Part shown: in pieces, positions 61,861 to 64,000 of the stretch | Position numbering within the stretch: the stretch's first letter is position 1 | Layout of the letters: the number at the start of each line of letters is the position of its first letter | Source: Plumapathes pennacea | Taxonomy: Eukaryota > Cnidaria > Anthozoa > Antipatharia > Myriopathidae | Length of the DNA: 64,000 nucleotides | Direction: 5' to 3' | Assembly: GCA_964036295.1 (NCBI GenBank) | Contig: OZ038462.1 | Span: 11,642,440-11,706,439 of the forward strand | Program-made: the position numbers and the translations under genes | Notes under the pieces: generated by a model | Databases searched by the model: none | Told to the model about the DNA's origin: nothing | The model's input: the letters and a program-made list of their open reading frames with translations, nothing else

Positions 61861-62990
61861 TTAGAACTGGCTCTATATACATCTTTACTTCAAGTCGTGG
61901 ACGATCCCCATCGTACAGCTGCCGAACTAAATTGTGACCTCAAAAATATAAAACTATGGACTCGTGATTGGTTAGTGACTATCAATCCTAGTAAAACTAA
62001 ATCTATAACTTTTTATACCAAGCGTCACAAAGTAAAGCATCCAATACTCGCTTTGACAATGCGCCGATTGAAGAAGTAAATTGTCACAAACACTTAGGAG
62101 TCACGCTTTCTTCAAATCTATCATAGAAAGCCATGTATTAAACATTTATGAAAAAGCCTCAAAAAGACTTCTAAAAGGTCTTAAATTCAAACTAGGCAGA
62201 GATACTTTGGCCAAGTTGTACAAAGCCCTTATTAGCTGCTCTGAAAACGGTAGCGAGTTCCTGGAATTTACTCAATATGAATCTGCAAAAGTGGTCACAG
62301 GTGCTTTGAGGGGTACTAGTAGACAAAATTTACTTACTGAACTTTCATGGTACGAACTTAAAACTAGACAATCAACTCACAAGCTTTTGCTGTATTTTAA
62401 GATGTTAGGAAGGTAGTTCCTGTATACCTATATAATTTGCTTCCTCTGATTGCTCGGCAAAGATCGGGTATTACATTGAGATCCGCAAACGATTCTTCTC
62501 TCTTTTCGGCTCAAACTGAAAGTTATAATTAATCTTTCTTCCCATCTTTAATTCGTCTCTGGAATAATTTTGATCGTGAATTGCGTGAAACTGACTCAAT
62601 CGGAGCTTTTAAGAAAGCTTTATTTCGCTTTTTCAATACTCCTTGTTACAATAAGTTTTTTGATTATGTTATAGACAGATATTCGTCGATTCTATACACC
62701 AGTCTACGCTTAAACTGTTGCGCACTAAATTATTATCTGTTTAAAATTAAGTGTGCAAACAATAAAACTATGCCTGTGGTGCAAACAATAAAACTATAAA
62801 GCACTATCTGCTACACTGTCCTCGATATGCTGCTATAGATTACCCTTACTCTCAGCCGCTGCACAAGTTCTCAAAGAGCATCTCCTGTCAGAGTCTTATA
62901 AAGTCAATGTGCTCCTTACCGGAGCTGATGATTTGAGCCCAGATGACAATGAAATTATTTTATTTTCATGTCCAATTGCGTTTTGTGAAT
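61861..62990 (+). pseudogene. LINE 3' half: RT thumb and C-terminal region
   Basis: The sequence reads AAELNCDLKNIKLWTRDWLV, TINPSKTKSITFYTKRHK, HKHLGVTLSSNLS, KASKRLLKGLKFKLGRDTLA, SAKVVTGALRGTSRQNLL, LPLIARQRSG and RELRETDSIGAFKKALFRFF. It ends with ADDLSPDDNEIILF near 62960. Several stops and frameshifts separate these. They follow the RT catalytic core in CR1/L2-like LINEs and end near a typical C-terminal region. It is on the same strand as 57290-58375. Confidence 0.78.
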
Positions 62991-63055
62991 AATCACTGAC
63001 GGTGGTTGACATCCTAAAAGAGTCCCAGCAGTTCTCCTCTTCTATTTCTTTTGTT

Positions 63056-63259
63056 TTTATTTAAGCAATATAACACGAGTTTCCATGTCTATGTACTCTT
63101 ATATAAACACGCGGGATGTTGGGAGAACACGAGAAAAAGTTCAAAATCACGAGCCGCTTCGGCGAGTGATTTTGAACTTTTTCTCGTGTTCTCACAACAT
63201 CCCAAGTGTTTATATAAGAGTACATAGACATGGAAACGAGTGTCATATTGCTTTTATAA
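63056..63259. repeat. Long near-perfect palindrome (foldback 2)
   Basis: The left arm AGCAATATAACACGAG, TTTCCATGTCTATGTACTC, TTATATAAACAC, GGGATGTTG and GAGAACACGAGAAAAAG is mirrored to the right with few mismatches. The centre is GAGCCG-CTT-CGGCGAG at about 63151-63165. Arms are about 100 bp. There is no coding capacity. It has the same design as 8082-8270 but unrelated arms. Confidence 0.88.
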
Positions 63260-63380
63260 AATAACGAAGCTTTTATTACCTGAAAGAACTTTATATTGAA
63301 AATGATCAAGTTTAAGATTCTCCCGAAAACCGTCAAAACGCACGCTCGTCCAATCGGAAAGTCTGTTTCACGGCACTTCG

Positions 63381-63620
63381 CTCAAGTCAGTCCATGAATG
63401 AAAACGGAACACCACTCCCGTTCACTTGAAAAACTTGACAGGCTGCTAAATGAAGATGAATTTCGCAAGAAATGTGTCGGATATTAGTACCACTGTTTGT
63501 CAAGAATTCAGAAGAACCGGCGAGAATGTTTTGAGCCGTCAGGTTTCAACTTTCAGGACAACGGTGTCACTCGACGTAAACATGTCTGCACAACAACACT
63601 ATTCTGCTGAAGAAGGTAGT
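63381..63620 (+). other. Possible 5' exon or element 5' region at the right edge
   Basis: Two overlapping frames look protein-like: SLEKLDRLLNEDEFRKKC (from about 63424) and NVSDISTTVCQEFRRTGENV (63468 on). An ATG at 63582 opens SAQQHYSAEEG up to a GTAGTT donor-like site near 63618, and another donor-like GTATAA is at about 63845. No family is recognised. It could be the first exon of a gene continuing beyond the window or a transposon start. Confidence 0.2.
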
Positions 63621-64000
63621 TTGTACATTTGTTTGCTTTACTTGAGCATTACTTGAACTCTGCCGGACGACAGTCAACTCCATTGAATTGACTCAACAGC
63701 TTTTGTGCCACCGAGCCGACAGCCGAGACAGACTCATTAGCGAAGACTGTTTGTGCCTTCATCACCATAAACCTACAGTTATTCGTGTGAAACTCCGGTT
63801 ATCTAAGCCATCTAGTTACTAGCTACGAGCCACAGGAGACGAAGGTATAAAGGTTAGAAACTTTAGAGAATGTTCTTTGACTGTGTAATTGTTGGCTTTC
63901 TGTCTCACGGTGTCCGAATTAAATTTCATGCAATATTCGGACAACTTTTCTTCACGCTGCTTCACTATTTGCACATGATTTGCACACGGCTTCACTATTT

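Overview
The window looks like a piece of an animal genome, most likely an anthozoan cnidarian (coral or sea anemone). The reasons are AT-rich non-coding DNA, GT-AG introns, a metazoan RMI1 gene with ten exons, and a dense mix of BEL/Pao, several Gypsy lineages, Penelope-like, CR1/L2-like LINE, hAT and Harbinger elements with many short inverted-repeat elements. The taxon is an inference from this repertoire, not from a marker gene.

Layout. 1-6.4 kb: a decayed BEL/Pao LTR retrotransposon whose 5' LTR lies outside the window. 6.4-10.3 kb: AT-rich dispersed repeats, a 190-bp near-perfect palindrome and a 966-bp element with 22-bp terminal inverted repeats. 10.3-11.25 kb: a LINE scrap and an antisense HARBI1-like transposase fragment. 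11.25-16.6 kb: Gypsy-1, GC-rich, with two 290-bp LTRs. 16.6-19.9 kb: a 5'-truncated second Gypsy (Gypsy-2), then a hAT C-terminal scrap. 21.3-31.4 kb: a three-level nest. An old Gypsy (Gypsy-4) is split inside its integrase by Gypsy-3 (21833-30644), which is itself split by a complete hAT element (25843-30056) with matching 16-bp ends and an 8-bp target duplication. 31.5-32.4 kb: a LINE. 32.7-38.0 kb: a young Gypsy (Gypsy-5; 111-bp LTRs with two differences, 5-bp target duplication ATTAT) whose gag is broken by a Penelope-like fragment with its own 13-bp target duplication. It sits beside a transposase-derived remnant.

40.86-55.56 kb holds the one conventional host gene I can build completely: RMI1, the OB-fold scaffold of the BLM-TOP3A-RMI dissolvasome. 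Its ten exons splice in frame to 628 codons plus stop. The introns carry several short inverted-repeat elements, a 75-bp minisatellite and a 41-bp A run. 55.6-64 kb is again repeat-rich: LINE pieces on both strands, TTAA-flanked and other short inverted-repeat elements, an exon-like fragment with a weak RhoGAP resemblance, a second palindrome, and possible 5' sequence of a further gene at the right edge.

Apart from RMI1 nothing here is an operon or a cooperating set. The interest lies in the insertion history, which target duplications and reading frames date clearly, and in two unrelated long palindromes that share an unusual hairpin centre. I found no convincing new multi-gene system.
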